A stretch of DNA of 64,000 nt from assembly GCA_944328445.1 (NCBI GenBank), contig CALVHO010000002.1, positions 56,648-120,647 on the forward strand, written 5' to 3'. Positions 11,706-19,710 of the stretch are shown here, piece by piece. The translations under genes were made by a program, and so were the position numbers. Each line of letters starts with the position of its first letter. Position 1 is the stretch's first letter. The notes under the pieces were generated by a model. The model worked only from the letters and a program-made list of their open reading frames with translations, had not been told where the DNA came from and did no database searches. The stretch comes from an uncultured Clostridia bacterium (GTDB taxonomy: Bacteria; Bacillota; Clostridia; Christensenellales; Borkfalkiaceae).

Positions 11706-12542
11706 ATGGAAGCCGTGCGTTTCGACAACGTAAAATTTTCCTACGAGGAGGACGGGCAGGACTATGCCGTGAACGGCGTCAGCCTGTCCGTGGAGGAGGG
11801 CGAGTTCGTGGCCGTGCTCGGCCGCAACGGCAGCGGCAAGTCCACCCTGGCCAAGCTCATCAACGCCCTGCTCGTCCCCACGGAAGGCAAGGTCACCGTG
11901 TTCGGCATGGACACGCTCGACGCGAAGATGACCTTCGAGATCCGCAAAAACGCGGGCATGGTCTTCCAGAACCCCGACAACCAGACGGTGGCCTCGGTGG
12001 TGGAGGACGACGTCGCCTTCGGCCCCGAAAACATCGGCGTGCCCCGCGAGGAGATCGGAAAGCGCATCGAGTTCGCGCTGGACGCGGTGGGCATGCAGGA
12101 ATTCCGCCACGCCACGCCCTCCCGCCTTTCGGGCGGGCAAAAGCAGCGCGTCGCCATCGCGGGCGTCTTGGCCATCCTGCCCAAAATCATGATCCTGGAC
12201 GAATCGACGGCCATGCTCGACCCCCGCGGCCGGCGCGAGGTGATGGAAGTGATCAAGCGGCTCAACAGGGAACGGGGCATGACGGTCATCCTCATCACCC
12301 ATTTCATGGACGAGGCGCTGCAAGCGGACCGCGCGATCGTCATGCACCGCGGCGAAGCGGTGATGGACGGCCCGCCCGAGGAGATCTTCGCCCGCAGCGA
12401 AGAATTGGAGACGTACAACCTGACGCTGCCGCGGGCGGCGGCCGTGTGCAAGGCCTTGCAGGCGGCGGGCATGCCCGTGAACAATGCGTTCACGGCGGAA
12501 GAATTGGCGGAGGCGATATGCGCATCGTTGCAAAGGGGCTGA
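11706..12542 (+). CDS. ecfA1: Energy-coupling factor transporter ATPase EcfA1
   Basis: One of two ATPases driving ECF-type vitamin and metal importers at the membrane. The 278-residue protein has Walker A GRNGSGKST, ABC signature LSGGQKQR, and Walker B ILDESTAMLDP, the ESTAMLDP form being typical of EcfA1. No Shine-Dalgarno sequence precedes the ATG, and the -10 box is nine bases upstream; a longer frame to 11574 crosses the promoter and is rejected. It overlaps ecfA2 by 25 bases. Substrate-binding S components are not in this window, so the module is probably shared by several of them. Confidence 0.96.
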   Translation: MEAVRFDNVKFSYEEDGQDYAVNGVSLSVEEGEFVAVLGRNGSGKSTLAKLINALLVPTEGKVTVFGMDTLDAKMTFEIRKNAGMVFQNPDNQTVASVVEDDVAFGPENIGVPREEIGKRIEFALDAVGMQEFRHATPSRLSGGQKQRVAIAGVLAILPKIMILDESTAMLDPRGRREVMEVIKRLNRERGMTVILITHFMDEALQADRAIVMHRGEAVMDGPPEEIFARSEELETYNLTLPRAAAVCKALQAAGMPVNNAFTAEELAEAICASLQRG

Positions 12543-13393
12543 CATACACGTACGACCCCAAATCGCCCTTCGCGTCCCACGCGCTCAACGGCGTGGACCT
12601 GACCATCGAGGAAGGGGAATTTTACGGCATCATCGGGCACACGGGCAGCGGCAAGTCTACCTTCGTGCAGCACCTCAACGCGCTGATCCGCCTCACGGGC
12701 GGCAGCCTGCGGGTGGGGGACTACGACCTCGCCGACAAGAAGTGCAAGTTCATCGAACTGCGCAGCAAGGTGGGCATGGTCTTCCAATACCCCGAATACC
12801 AGCTCTTTGCCGAAACGGTGGAAAAGGACGTGGCCTTCGGCCTCAAAAATTTCCGCAAGGACATGGGCGAAGAGGAGCGCGCCGCCGCCGTGCGCGAGGC
12901 GCTGGAAACGGTCGGCCTCTCCTACGCGGAGATGGAGGGGCGCTCCCCCTTCGAGCTGTCGGGCGGGCAAAAGCGCCGCGTGGCCATCGCGGGCGTCATC
13001 GTCACCAAGCCCGAAGTGCTCATCCTCGACGAGCCCGCCGCCGGCCTCGACCCGCTGGGCAAGCAGGAGCTGATGGAGCTCTTGCACCGCATCCACGGCG
13101 GGTGGTGCAAAACGGTCGTCATCGTCTCGCACGACATGGACGAGATCGCCGAAAACTGTACCCGCGCGGCGGTGTTTTCGGAGGGGCGGGTGGCCATGGA
13201 GGGCACCCCCGCCGAGATCTTCGCCCGCAGCGAAGAGCTGTTCGCGCTGGGGCTGGACGTCCCCGTGACGGCGCGCTGCGCGCTCCTTCTCAAAGAGCGC
13301 GGCATCGGCATCGAAACGGACTATACGTGCCGCGATTTTGCGGACAAAGTCCTCGCGCTCTGGCGGGCGAAGGAGGGCGGCCATGCTCAATGA
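12518..13393 (+). CDS. ecfA2: Energy-coupling factor transporter ATPase EcfA2
   Basis: Second ATPase of the ECF module, 291 residues. Walker A is GHTGSGKST, the signature LSGGQKRR, and Walker B LILDEPAAGLDP, the pattern normally seen in EcfA2. The start at 12518 lies inside the end of ecfA1 and follows GGCGGAGG, consistent with translational coupling. It overlaps ecfT by 11 bases. Function is by family; the order A1-A2-T is the classical one. Confidence 0.96.
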   Translation: MRIVAKGLTYTYDPKSPFASHALNGVDLTIEEGEFYGIIGHTGSGKSTFVQHLNALIRLTGGSLRVGDYDLADKKCKFIELRSKVGMVFQYPEYQLFAETVEKDVAFGLKNFRKDMGEEERAAAVREALETVGLSYAEMEGRSPFELSGGQKRRVAIAGVIVTKPEVLILDEPAAGLDPLGKQELMELLHRIHGGWCKTVVIVSHDMDEIAENCTRAAVFSEGRVAMEGTPAEIFARSEELFALGLDVPVTARCALLLKERGIGIETDYTCRDFADKVLALWRAKEGGHAQ

Positions 13394-14237
13394 CGTCACC
13401 TTCGGCCAATACTATCCCGCCAAGTCCTTCGTGCACAACATGGACCCGCGCGCCAAGATCGTGCTGGTCATCGCCTTCATCGTGGCCATCTTCCTGGCCA
13501 AAAACTTTTTCGGGCTGGCGGCGGTGTTCGCGGCGCTCGTGTTCATGGTGCTCCTCTCGCGCGTGCCCTTCGGCAGGGTGCTGCGCTCCATCAAGATGAT
13601 CCTGTTCGTGATCGTGTTCACGGCGGTGCTCAACCTCTTTTTCTACGCGGGGGAGAGCGCGTACGAGCCGCTCGTCGACTGGTGGATCTTCACCATCACC
13701 TACGAATCGGTGGTGAACATGGTCTTTTTGGCCCTGCGCCTGTTTTTGCTCGTGATGGGCACCTCGATCCTGACGCTGACGACCACGCCCGTGGCGCTGA
13801 CCGACGGCATCGAGAGCCTGCTCACCCCCTTGAAGTGGATCCGCTTCCCCGTGCACGAGCTGGCGCTGATCATGAGCATCGCGCTGCGCTTCATCCCCAC
13901 GCTGACCGACGAGACCAACCGCATCATCGCCGCGCAGAAGGCGCGCGGGGCCGATTTTGAATCGGGCGGGCTCATCAAGCGCGCCAAGGCCATGCTGCCC
14001 GTGCTCATCCCGCTGCTCGTTTCCGCCTTCCGCCGCGCCGAGGACCTCGGCGACGCGATGGACGCGCGCTGTTACAGCGGCGCCAAGGGGCGCACCAAGT
14101 ACAAAAAACTCGTGTTTTCCTGGCGGGACCTGCTCGGTTTGCTCTTTTTGGGCGGGCTCATCACGGGCATCGTCTTTTTGAACCTGTATCTGGGCGGCAA
14201 GTTCGACATCATCGGGCAGATCGCCTCGCTGTTTTGA
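13383..14237 (+). CDS. ecfT: Energy-coupling factor transmembrane protein EcfT
   Basis: Transmembrane coupling subunit of the ECF transporter, 284 residues. It has several hydrophobic helices (about residues 25-60, 72-90, 105-130, 245-265) and the two cytoplasmic coupling motifs expected in EcfT, seen here as QKARGAD and MDARCYS. The start ATG at 13383 follows GGAGGGCGG and overlaps ecfA2. The stop is two bases before the truA ATG. With EcfA1 and EcfA2 it forms the energising complex in the cytoplasmic membrane. Confidence 0.95.
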   Translation: MLNDVTFGQYYPAKSFVHNMDPRAKIVLVIAFIVAIFLAKNFFGLAAVFAALVFMVLLSRVPFGRVLRSIKMILFVIVFTAVLNLFFYAGESAYEPLVDWWIFTITYESVVNMVFLALRLFLLVMGTSILTLTTTPVALTDGIESLLTPLKWIRFPVHELALIMSIALRFIPTLTDETNRIIAAQKARGADFESGGLIKRAKAMLPVLIPLLVSAFRRAEDLGDAMDARCYSGAKGRTKYKKLVFSWRDLLGLLFLGGLITGIVFLNLYLGGKFDIIGQIASLF

Positions 14238-14239
14238 CC

Positions 14240-15016
14240 ATGAACATCGCATTGCTCCTTTCCTATGACGGCACCGCCTTTTCGGGCTGGCAGGTGCAGG
14301 CGAACGGCCGCAGCGTGCAGGCCGCGCTCGAAGGCGCCGTCGCCGCCGCCTTCGGCCGCACCGTCCGCGTCACGGGCAGCGGCCGCACCGACGCGGGCGT
14401 GCACGCGGCGGGGCAGGTGGCGTCCTTCCCCCTCGAAGGCGTGAACATTGCCCCCGAAAGGGTGGCCGACGCGCTCAACGCGCACCTCCCGCCCGACGCC
14501 AAGGTGCTCGAAAGCCGCGCCGCGCCCGAAGGCTTCGACGCCTGCCGTTCGGCCAAGAAAAAGACTTACCGCTATTCCGTTTACTTTTCGCGGCGGGAAC
14601 ACCCGCTGCTCGAACGGTACGCGGTGCGCGTCGGGGGATCGCCCGATTTTGCCCGCCTGCGCGCCTGCGCCGGCCTTTTGGAGGGCGAGCACGACTTTGC
14701 CGCCTTCTCCTCGACGGGCTCCTCCGCCAAGACGACGGTGCGCACGGTGCATTCGGTGGAGATCTCTCCCCGTGCAGGCGGAGGCGGCGTGCCGCGCGCG
14801 GACATCGACGTGTGCGGCAACGGTTTTTTGTACAACATGGTGCGCATCCTGGCGGGGGCGCTGCTCGGCTGCGGAACGGGGCAACTCCCTCTCTCCGCGG
14901 TGGAAGAGGCCCTTCGCACGGGACGGCGCGATCTTTTGGGCAAGACCATGCCCGCCAAGGGCTTGACCCTCCTTGCCGTCGATTACGGCTTTCCGCTGTT
15001 TTGCGGAAATCTCTGA
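14240..15016 (+). CDS. truA: tRNA pseudouridine(38-40) synthase TruA
   Basis: Makes pseudouridine at positions 38-40 of the tRNA anticodon arm. The 258-residue product has the catalytic motif GSGRTDAGVHA with its Asp at about residue 51, and family motifs YRYSVYFS and VCGNGFLYNMVRI. The ATG at 14240 is preferred over a TTG two codons upstream. It follows ecfT by two bases, the usual Firmicutes order. The next genes expected there, rplM and rpsI, are absent. Confidence 0.95.
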   Translation: MNIALLLSYDGTAFSGWQVQANGRSVQAALEGAVAAAFGRTVRVTGSGRTDAGVHAAGQVASFPLEGVNIAPERVADALNAHLPPDAKVLESRAAPEGFDACRSAKKKTYRYSVYFSRREHPLLERYAVRVGGSPDFARLRACAGLLEGEHDFAAFSSTGSSAKTTVRTVHSVEISPRAGGGGVPRADIDVCGNGFLYNMVRILAGALLGCGTGQLPLSAVEEALRTGRRDLLGKTMPAKGLTLLAVDYGFPLFCGNL

Positions 15017-15031
15017 AACAGGGGATATGGT

Positions 15032-15970
15032 ATGGAATTTTTCTTCCTCTATTCGATCTTCGCTATTTTTGAAAACCCGCTCTACGCGCTCGTGCTCGGG
15101 TTCAACCAAATGGATGCCTGGCTGGTCTGGGTGCTGACGGCGGGGCTGTTCGCCGTGCTGTACGTCCTCAAAGCGGCGGGCCTGTACACGATGGCCAAAA
15201 AGGCGGGCAAGGCACACATCGCCTGGTGCGCCTTCGTGCCCTTTGCGAGCACCTTTTTGATGGGCGAACTGGCGGAAACGCTGTACCTCGGCGGCTTGAA
15301 GATCAAGCACCTCGGCATCTTTGCCGCCGCCCTCGAACTTCTGCTGTGCGCCGCCTATGCCATGCAGTACATCCCGCTCTCCTACATCTATTCGCAGGGA
15401 GAGGGACAGCTGTACACCGTCATCGTGGAAGCGGGGGCGGACGGGTCGTACGCCTATCTGGAATTCACCGATGCGCTCAACCCCTCCGTCGAGCGGCTCA
15501 TGGACGTGGCGTCCATACTCCAAACGGTCTTTTATCTCCTCTATACGGTCGCGGCGGCCGTCCTCTTTGTGGCCTTTTTCCGCGTCTACTGCCCGATGTC
15601 GTACATCTGGATGGTCATCCTCTGCGTCATCATCCCCGTATTCACGGCGCCGCTCGTCTACGCCTACCGCAACCGCGGGGCCGTCGATTACGAAAAGTGG
15701 ATGGCCGCGCGCGCCGCGCAGTTGCAGCGCATGCAGCAACGGTACGGGGAGGGCGGCCCGTACGGCGGTAGCCCGTACGGCGGTAGCCCGTATGGCCCCG
15801 AGGAGGGCCCCAAGCCCGCCGACCCCTTCGGCGAATTTTCGGACGGCGAGGACAAGGATAAGTACAAGGACGACCCCTTCGGCGGCCTTTCGGATAAAAA
15901 GGACGGCCCCGGCGGGCCGAGCGGCTCTTCGTCGGACGGCAAGGGCGGGGACGGCGGGTCCTTTTCCTGA
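15032..15970 (+). CDS. Multi-spanning membrane protein with Gly/Pro/Asp-rich tail
   Basis: I do not recognise the family. The 312-residue protein has about five hydrophobic segments (roughly residues 28-50, 58-75, 88-112, 155-182, 190-212), then a charged stretch and a ~75-residue low-complexity tail. In the tail the unit PYGGS is tandemly repeated, followed by Asp-, Gly- and Ser-rich sequence, most likely cytoplasmic and disordered. GGGGAT precedes the ATG at 15032. It lies 15 bases after truA and 53 bases before mnmE, so it is probably co-transcribed with RNA-modification genes, but nothing in it shows a link to RNA. Confidence 0.75.
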   Translation: MEFFFLYSIFAIFENPLYALVLGFNQMDAWLVWVLTAGLFAVLYVLKAAGLYTMAKKAGKAHIAWCAFVPFASTFLMGELAETLYLGGLKIKHLGIFAAALELLLCAAYAMQYIPLSYIYSQGEGQLYTVIVEAGADGSYAYLEFTDALNPSVERLMDVASILQTVFYLLYTVAAAVLFVAFFRVYCPMSYIWMVILCVIIPVFTAPLVYAYRNRGAVDYEKWMAARAAQLQRMQQRYGEGGPYGGSPYGGSPYGPEEGPKPADPFGEFSDGEDKDKYKDDPFGGLSDKKDGPGGPSGSSSDGKGGDGGSFS

Positions 15971-16023
15971 GCGCGGCGGGCGCATGTTCACGTTTTTTGA
16001 GCCATAGGCAGGAGGTGTGCGGC

Positions 16024-17379
16024 ATGAACGATACCATCGCGGCTCTCTCCACGCCGCCGGGGCGCGGGGGCGTTGCCGTCGTGCGCGTCAGCGGGGCGGG
16101 GGCGCTCTCGGTGGCGGAAAAACTCTTTTCCCCCGCGGGCAAAACGCCCGTTTCCGCCTTCGAGCCCTACAAACTCTACCCGGGCCGCATCGACTGCGGC
16201 GCCTTTTCCGACTTCGGCCTGTGCGTGTACTTCAAGGCTCCGCACAGCTTCACGGGGGAGGACGTGGCCGAATTCCATTGCCACGGCGGCACGGGCATCG
16301 TGCGCGCGCTGCTCGGGCGCATCTTCGCCCTCGGCTGCCGCCCCGCCGAACGGGGCGAGTTCACCAAGCGCGCGTTCCTGAACGGAAAGCTCTCCCTCTC
16401 CTCGGCCGAGGGCCTTGCCGACATGATCAACGGCCAGAGCGAGGCTGAGATCCGCGCGGGCAGCATGCTCTACGCCGAGCGGCTCACGGGCGCCGTGCGC
16501 GGCATCCAGGCGAAGCTGACCGAGATCCTGGCGGGCATCGATGCCGACATCGACTTCCCCGAAGAGGACATCGAACACACCGATCTCGCCGCCGCGGGCG
16601 GGCAGGTGGCCGCGCTGCTGCAAGAGGTGCGGGGCCTGGCCGCGGGCTACGGCGCGGGCAAAAAGATCAAGGAGGGCGTCTCCGTCGTGCTGGCGGGCAA
16701 GCCCAACACGGGCAAGAGCTCCCTCCTGAACGCCCTGCTGGGGGCGGACAAGGCCATCGTTTCGGCCGTGCCCGGCACCACGCGCGACGTGGTGGAGGGC
16801 AGCATCGAGATCGGAGGCGTGCGCTTCGACCTCTACGACACCGCGGGCATCCGCGAGAGCGGCGAGGAGGCCGAGAGCATCGGCATCGGCCGCGCGCGGG
16901 CGCTTATCGGCGGCGCCGACCTCGTTCTCTTCGTGCTCGACGCCTCCGCGCCCCTGTCCGCCGAGGACAGGGAGGTGTACGAGCGCACCGAGGGCAGCCG
17001 CCGCATCGTCGTCTACAACAAGACCGATATAGGCGGGAACGGCCCTTCGGCAAAGGGCGGGGAAACGCCGCCCGCCGACATCCGCGTTTCGGCCAGGACG
17101 GGCGAGAACATCGCCGCCCTGCGCGAACTTCTGTACGCGCGCGGGCTGGAAGGGGTGCGCACCGACGGCGCCTTCGTCATCGAGGCGCGCCACCACGTCG
17201 CCCTGGAACGCGCGGCAAAGGAGCTGGCGGAGGCCGCCGCGCTGTGCGGCACGCTGCCGCCCGACCTGTGGGGGGTGCACCTGCGCGCCGCCTGGGAGGC
17301 GCTGGGCGAGATCACGGGCGAAACGGCGAACGAGCGCATCATCGACGAGATCTTTTCCAAATTCTGCGTCGGAAAGTAG
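16024..17379 (+). CDS. mnmE: tRNA modification GTPase MnmE (TrmE)
   Basis: With MnmG it installs the carboxymethylaminomethyl or related group on U34 of tRNAs. The 451-residue protein has the N-terminal formyl-THF-binding part (start MNDTIAALSTPPG), helical domain, and G domain with GKPNTGKSS (G1), DTAGIRE (G3) and NKTD (G4). It ends with the catalytic-type tail FCVGK. AGGAGGTG precedes the ATG. MnmG is not in the window. The usual neighbours (rnpA, yidC, jag) are also not here, so the gene has moved from the origin-proximal cluster. Confidence 0.97.
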   Translation: MNDTIAALSTPPGRGGVAVVRVSGAGALSVAEKLFSPAGKTPVSAFEPYKLYPGRIDCGAFSDFGLCVYFKAPHSFTGEDVAEFHCHGGTGIVRALLGRIFALGCRPAERGEFTKRAFLNGKLSLSSAEGLADMINGQSEAEIRAGSMLYAERLTGAVRGIQAKLTEILAGIDADIDFPEEDIEHTDLAAAGGQVAALLQEVRGLAAGYGAGKKIKEGVSVVLAGKPNTGKSSLLNALLGADKAIVSAVPGTTRDVVEGSIEIGGVRFDLYDTAGIRESGEEAESIGIGRARALIGGADLVLFVLDASAPLSAEDREVYERTEGSRRIVVYNKTDIGGNGPSAKGGETPPADIRVSARTGENIAALRELLYARGLEGVRTDGAFVIEARHHVALERAAKELAEAAALCGTLPPDLWGVHLRAAWEALGEITGETANERIIDEIFSKFCVGK

Positions 17380-17486
17380 CCCCGCGCCGCATGTTCCGCC
17401 GCCCCGCGGCCCGCGCGTATTTTTCGCGGCCCGTGTGCCGTTTGCATGTTTTTGTAAGCCGCCTGCAAGCACAAGGAGCGTTTTTT

Positions 17487-18380
17487 ATGGTCAATCTCGA
17501 ACTGTACCGCGTGTTCTACACCGTCGCCCGCTGCGGCAGCCTCACGCGCGCCGCGGAGGAGCTGTACATCAGCCAGCCCGCCGTCTCGCAGGCCGTCAAA
17601 CAGCTCGAAAGCCAGCTCGGCATGCCGCTGTTCGACCGCACCCACCGCGGCGTGGAGCTCTCCGAGCAGGGCGGCAAACAGATCTTCGACATCGTCGCCC
17701 GCGCCCTGGCCGAGCTCGGCGAGGCGGAGGACAGGCTCAAAGAGATCAAGGCCGCGCCCACGGGCACGCTGCGCATCGGCGCGTCGGATACCATCTTCCA
17801 CTTCGCCCTCGTCGATAAGATCGCGGCCTTTCACGAAAAATACCCCGCCGTCAAGCTGCACCTCATCAACACCATCACCACGGAGACGGTGGAGCTCCTC
17901 AAAAACGGCAAGTGCGACATCGCCTTCATGAACCTGCCCGTCGAGGACAAGGACATCGAATTTTCGAGCACGGTCATGCCCCTGAACGACGTATTTCTGG
18001 CGGGCGAGCGCTTTGCCGCGCTGGCGCAAAAGGTGCAGCCGCTGCGCGTGCTGCACGATTACCCGCTGCTGATGCTGGACGGGAACACCGTCACCCGCCG
18101 CGCCATCGAACAGTTTTCACGCTCCGTGGGCGTGCAGTTGCAGCCCGAGATCGAGAGCGGCAGCCTCGAACTTCTCATCCGCCTGGCCAAGAGCGGCGCG
18201 GGCATCGCCTGCGCCCCGCGCGAGTACGTCTCCCGCGAGCTGGCCGACGGCACGCTGGCCGAGATCCGCACCGACCCGCCCCTGCCCACCCGCGGCGTGG
18301 GCATCGCCTTCCCCAAGCACCAGCCGCTCTCCTTCGCCGTGCGCGAATTTTTCAAACTCTTCCGCCCCGAACAGGAATGA
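17487..18380 (+). CDS. LysR-type transcriptional regulator
   Basis: A 297-residue LysR family DNA-binding regulator. The N-terminal winged helix-turn-helix (about residues 3-60) contains SLTRAAEELYISQPAVSQ and ends LFDRTHRGVELSEQG; the remainder is the two-lobed effector domain (GTLRIGAS onward). AAGGAG precedes the ATG. It comes 107 bases after mnmE on the same strand. LysR proteins often regulate a divergent neighbour, but here both neighbours end toward it, so the target cannot be read from context. Confidence 0.9.
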   Translation: MVNLELYRVFYTVARCGSLTRAAEELYISQPAVSQAVKQLESQLGMPLFDRTHRGVELSEQGGKQIFDIVARALAELGEAEDRLKEIKAAPTGTLRIGASDTIFHFALVDKIAAFHEKYPAVKLHLINTITTETVELLKNGKCDIAFMNLPVEDKDIEFSSTVMPLNDVFLAGERFAALAQKVQPLRVLHDYPLLMLDGNTVTRRAIEQFSRSVGVQLQPEIESGSLELLIRLAKSGAGIACAPREYVSRELADGTLAEIRTDPPLPTRGVGIAFPKHQPLSFAVREFFKLFRPEQE

Positions 18381-18381
18381 A

Positions 18382-18415
18382 AGTGCGCGCCCCGCGTTTT
18401 CGCGGGGCGCGCACT
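18382..18415. terminator. Strong hairpin after the LysR gene
   Basis: Perfect 15-bp stem (18382-18396 with 18401-18415) with loop TTTT directly after the LysR stop codon. It lacks a following T-run on the plus strand, so it is a likely but not typical terminator. Another inverted repeat (GCGGCGCCCC/GGGGCGCCGC) follows at 18429-18450. Confidence 0.6.
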
Positions 18416-18465
18416 GTATATGCGGGCGCGGCGCCCCGCCGGGGCGCCGCGCCTGTCAAAACAGG

Positions 18466-18496
18466 CAGCCGCCCGCGCAGGATGCGCGGGCGGCTG
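18466..18496 (-). terminator. Terminator of the ECF-linked lipoprotein gene
   Basis: On the minus strand a 14-bp GC-rich stem with a 3-base loop is followed by CCTGTTTTG, about 45 bases after the lipoprotein stop codon. Convergent with the LysR gene. Confidence 0.7.
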
Positions 18497-18542
18497 CTTT
18501 CGGCAGGGGAGGCGCGGCCGCCCGCGGGCGGCCGCGCTGCCG

Positions 18543-19487
18543 TCAATCGTCGAAGTCGAAGCGGTGCTTGCGGTACTTTCCGCCGTCCGCCGTCTCGTAG
18601 AGGTAGTTGCCGTCCTCGTCCACGGTCACGAAGTAGCGCGCCGTGCCGTTGCGATCTCCCACCTTGACGGAGATGCGGCCCTTTTCCTCTTCAAAGTAGA
18701 AGGCCTTGCCCTCGCCGCCGTTGAACAGTTTGAGCTCGATCTCCGTTTCGCCGCGCTCCCGCTCGCAGGAGAAGGTGCTGCGGCGGACCGTGCGGCCGTT
18801 TTCATAGAGGGTGTATTCGTATTCGGTCTCGCTCTCGCCGCGCTCCTGTTCGGCCTCGTGCTCGACGAGCAGGGTGCGCGCCTCGTCGATGCGCACGCGG
18901 AACTGCTCCTCGCTCTCGCTTTCGCCGCGCCCGCTCTCCACGCTGCGCCGCCCTTCGACGGCGTATTCGCTGCCGTCGTTGAGCCGCATCACGCCGTCGA
19001 GGCGGTACACCTGCTCCCGCTCGTCGTCATCGTCGTCGTTGTCGTACTCTTCATGAACGAGCGTCTCGTTGTAGTAGACGGCGTATTCGATGGAGTCGCC
19101 TTCGAGGTCCTTGTAGGCCACCGTCATCTTCACGGCGTACCCTTCGCGGTCGGATTTCTCCGCCGCCGCCGAAACGCCGCTCCCGTCGAGGATGCCCTCG
19201 ACGAGCAGCATGTATCCGTTGAGCTCGTCGATCTCGGCCTGCGCGCCGTCCTGCACGCCGTCCGCCTGCGCCGCCAGGCTGCGCGCCGCGGGGGAGGCGG
19301 GGGCGTTCATGGAGGTGAGCAGCGCGCCCGCCGAAGCGGCGCTGAACCCGTAGGCCGCCTCCGCGGCCTCGGCCGCGGCCGAATTGCCCGTCCCGTTGAG
19401 GCCGCCGTCCTTGCCGCAGGCCGTCAGCCCGAAGATGCCGAGTGCCAAAGCCGCAACGATCGTCAAAGTCAAAAGCAGTTTTTTCAT
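18543..19487 (-). CDS. Lipoprotein paralogous to the anti-sigma sensor domain
   Basis: A 314-residue lipoprotein: signal MKKLLLTLTIVAALAL and lipobox LTAC (Cys about residue 24), then a mature acidic domain. From about residue 60 to the end it aligns with the exterior domain of the anti-sigma factor encoded just upstream: both have a short helical start with GALL, a poly-Asp stretch, YTLYYNE or YAVYYNE, then alternating GETETE-type strand segments and a C-terminal aromatic strand. Function is unknown; the shared domain suggests binding of the same extracellular signal. AAAGGAG precedes the start. It has its own promoter that matches the one before the sigma factor gene, so it is probably a target of that sigma factor. 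Confidence 0.8.
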   Translation of the reverse strand: MKKLLLTLTIVAALALGIFGLTACGKDGGLNGTGNSAAAEAAEAAYGFSAASAGALLTSMNAPASPAARSLAAQADGVQDGAQAEIDELNGYMLLVEGILDGSGVSAAAEKSDREGYAVKMTVAYKDLEGDSIEYAVYYNETLVHEEYDNDDDDDEREQVYRLDGVMRLNDGSEYAVEGRRSVESGRGESESEEQFRVRIDEARTLLVEHEAEQERGESETEYEYTLYENGRTVRRSTFSCERERGETEIELKLFNGGEGKAFYFEEEKGRISVKVGDRNGTARYFVTVDEDGNYLYETADGGKYRKHRFDFDD

Positions 19488-19532
19488 GGTCGTTTCTCCT
19501 TTCGGTTTTGGTTTTTTGTTGTCGCCGACACC

Positions 19533-19563
19533 TATACAACACCGCCGTCGCCCGTTTTGTTGG
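19533..19563 (-). promoter_or_regulatory. Putative ECF sigma promoter of the lipoprotein gene
   Basis: On the minus strand: CCAACAAAACGGGCG, 7 bases, TGTTGTATA. The same two blocks with exactly the same spacing stand before the sigma factor gene (21480-21510); the 7 bases between differ. No ordinary sigma-A -35/-10 pair is evident here. I infer recognition by the adjacent sigma factor, with AAC in the -35 block. Confidence 0.75.
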
Positions 19564-19594
19564 AAAGATCCGAAAAATTTTTCCGAAAAATCGG

Positions 19595-19638
19595 AAAAAG
19601 GGGGGCGGCCCCGCGCTTTTTTGCGCGGGGCCGCCCCC
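19595..19638 (-). terminator. Terminator of the sigma/anti-sigma operon
   Basis: Perfect 16-bp stem (19623-19638 with 19601-19616) and a six-base loop, followed on the minus strand by CTTTTTCC. It separates the anti-sigma gene from the lipoprotein promoter, so the lipoprotein is a separate transcript. Confidence 0.88.
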
Positions 19639-19710
19639 GTCGATCGGGCCGCCCGTAAAGGCCGACCGCCGCGGGCAGGGCCCGCGGCGGGTATCTTTGT
19701 TGACGCCGTT

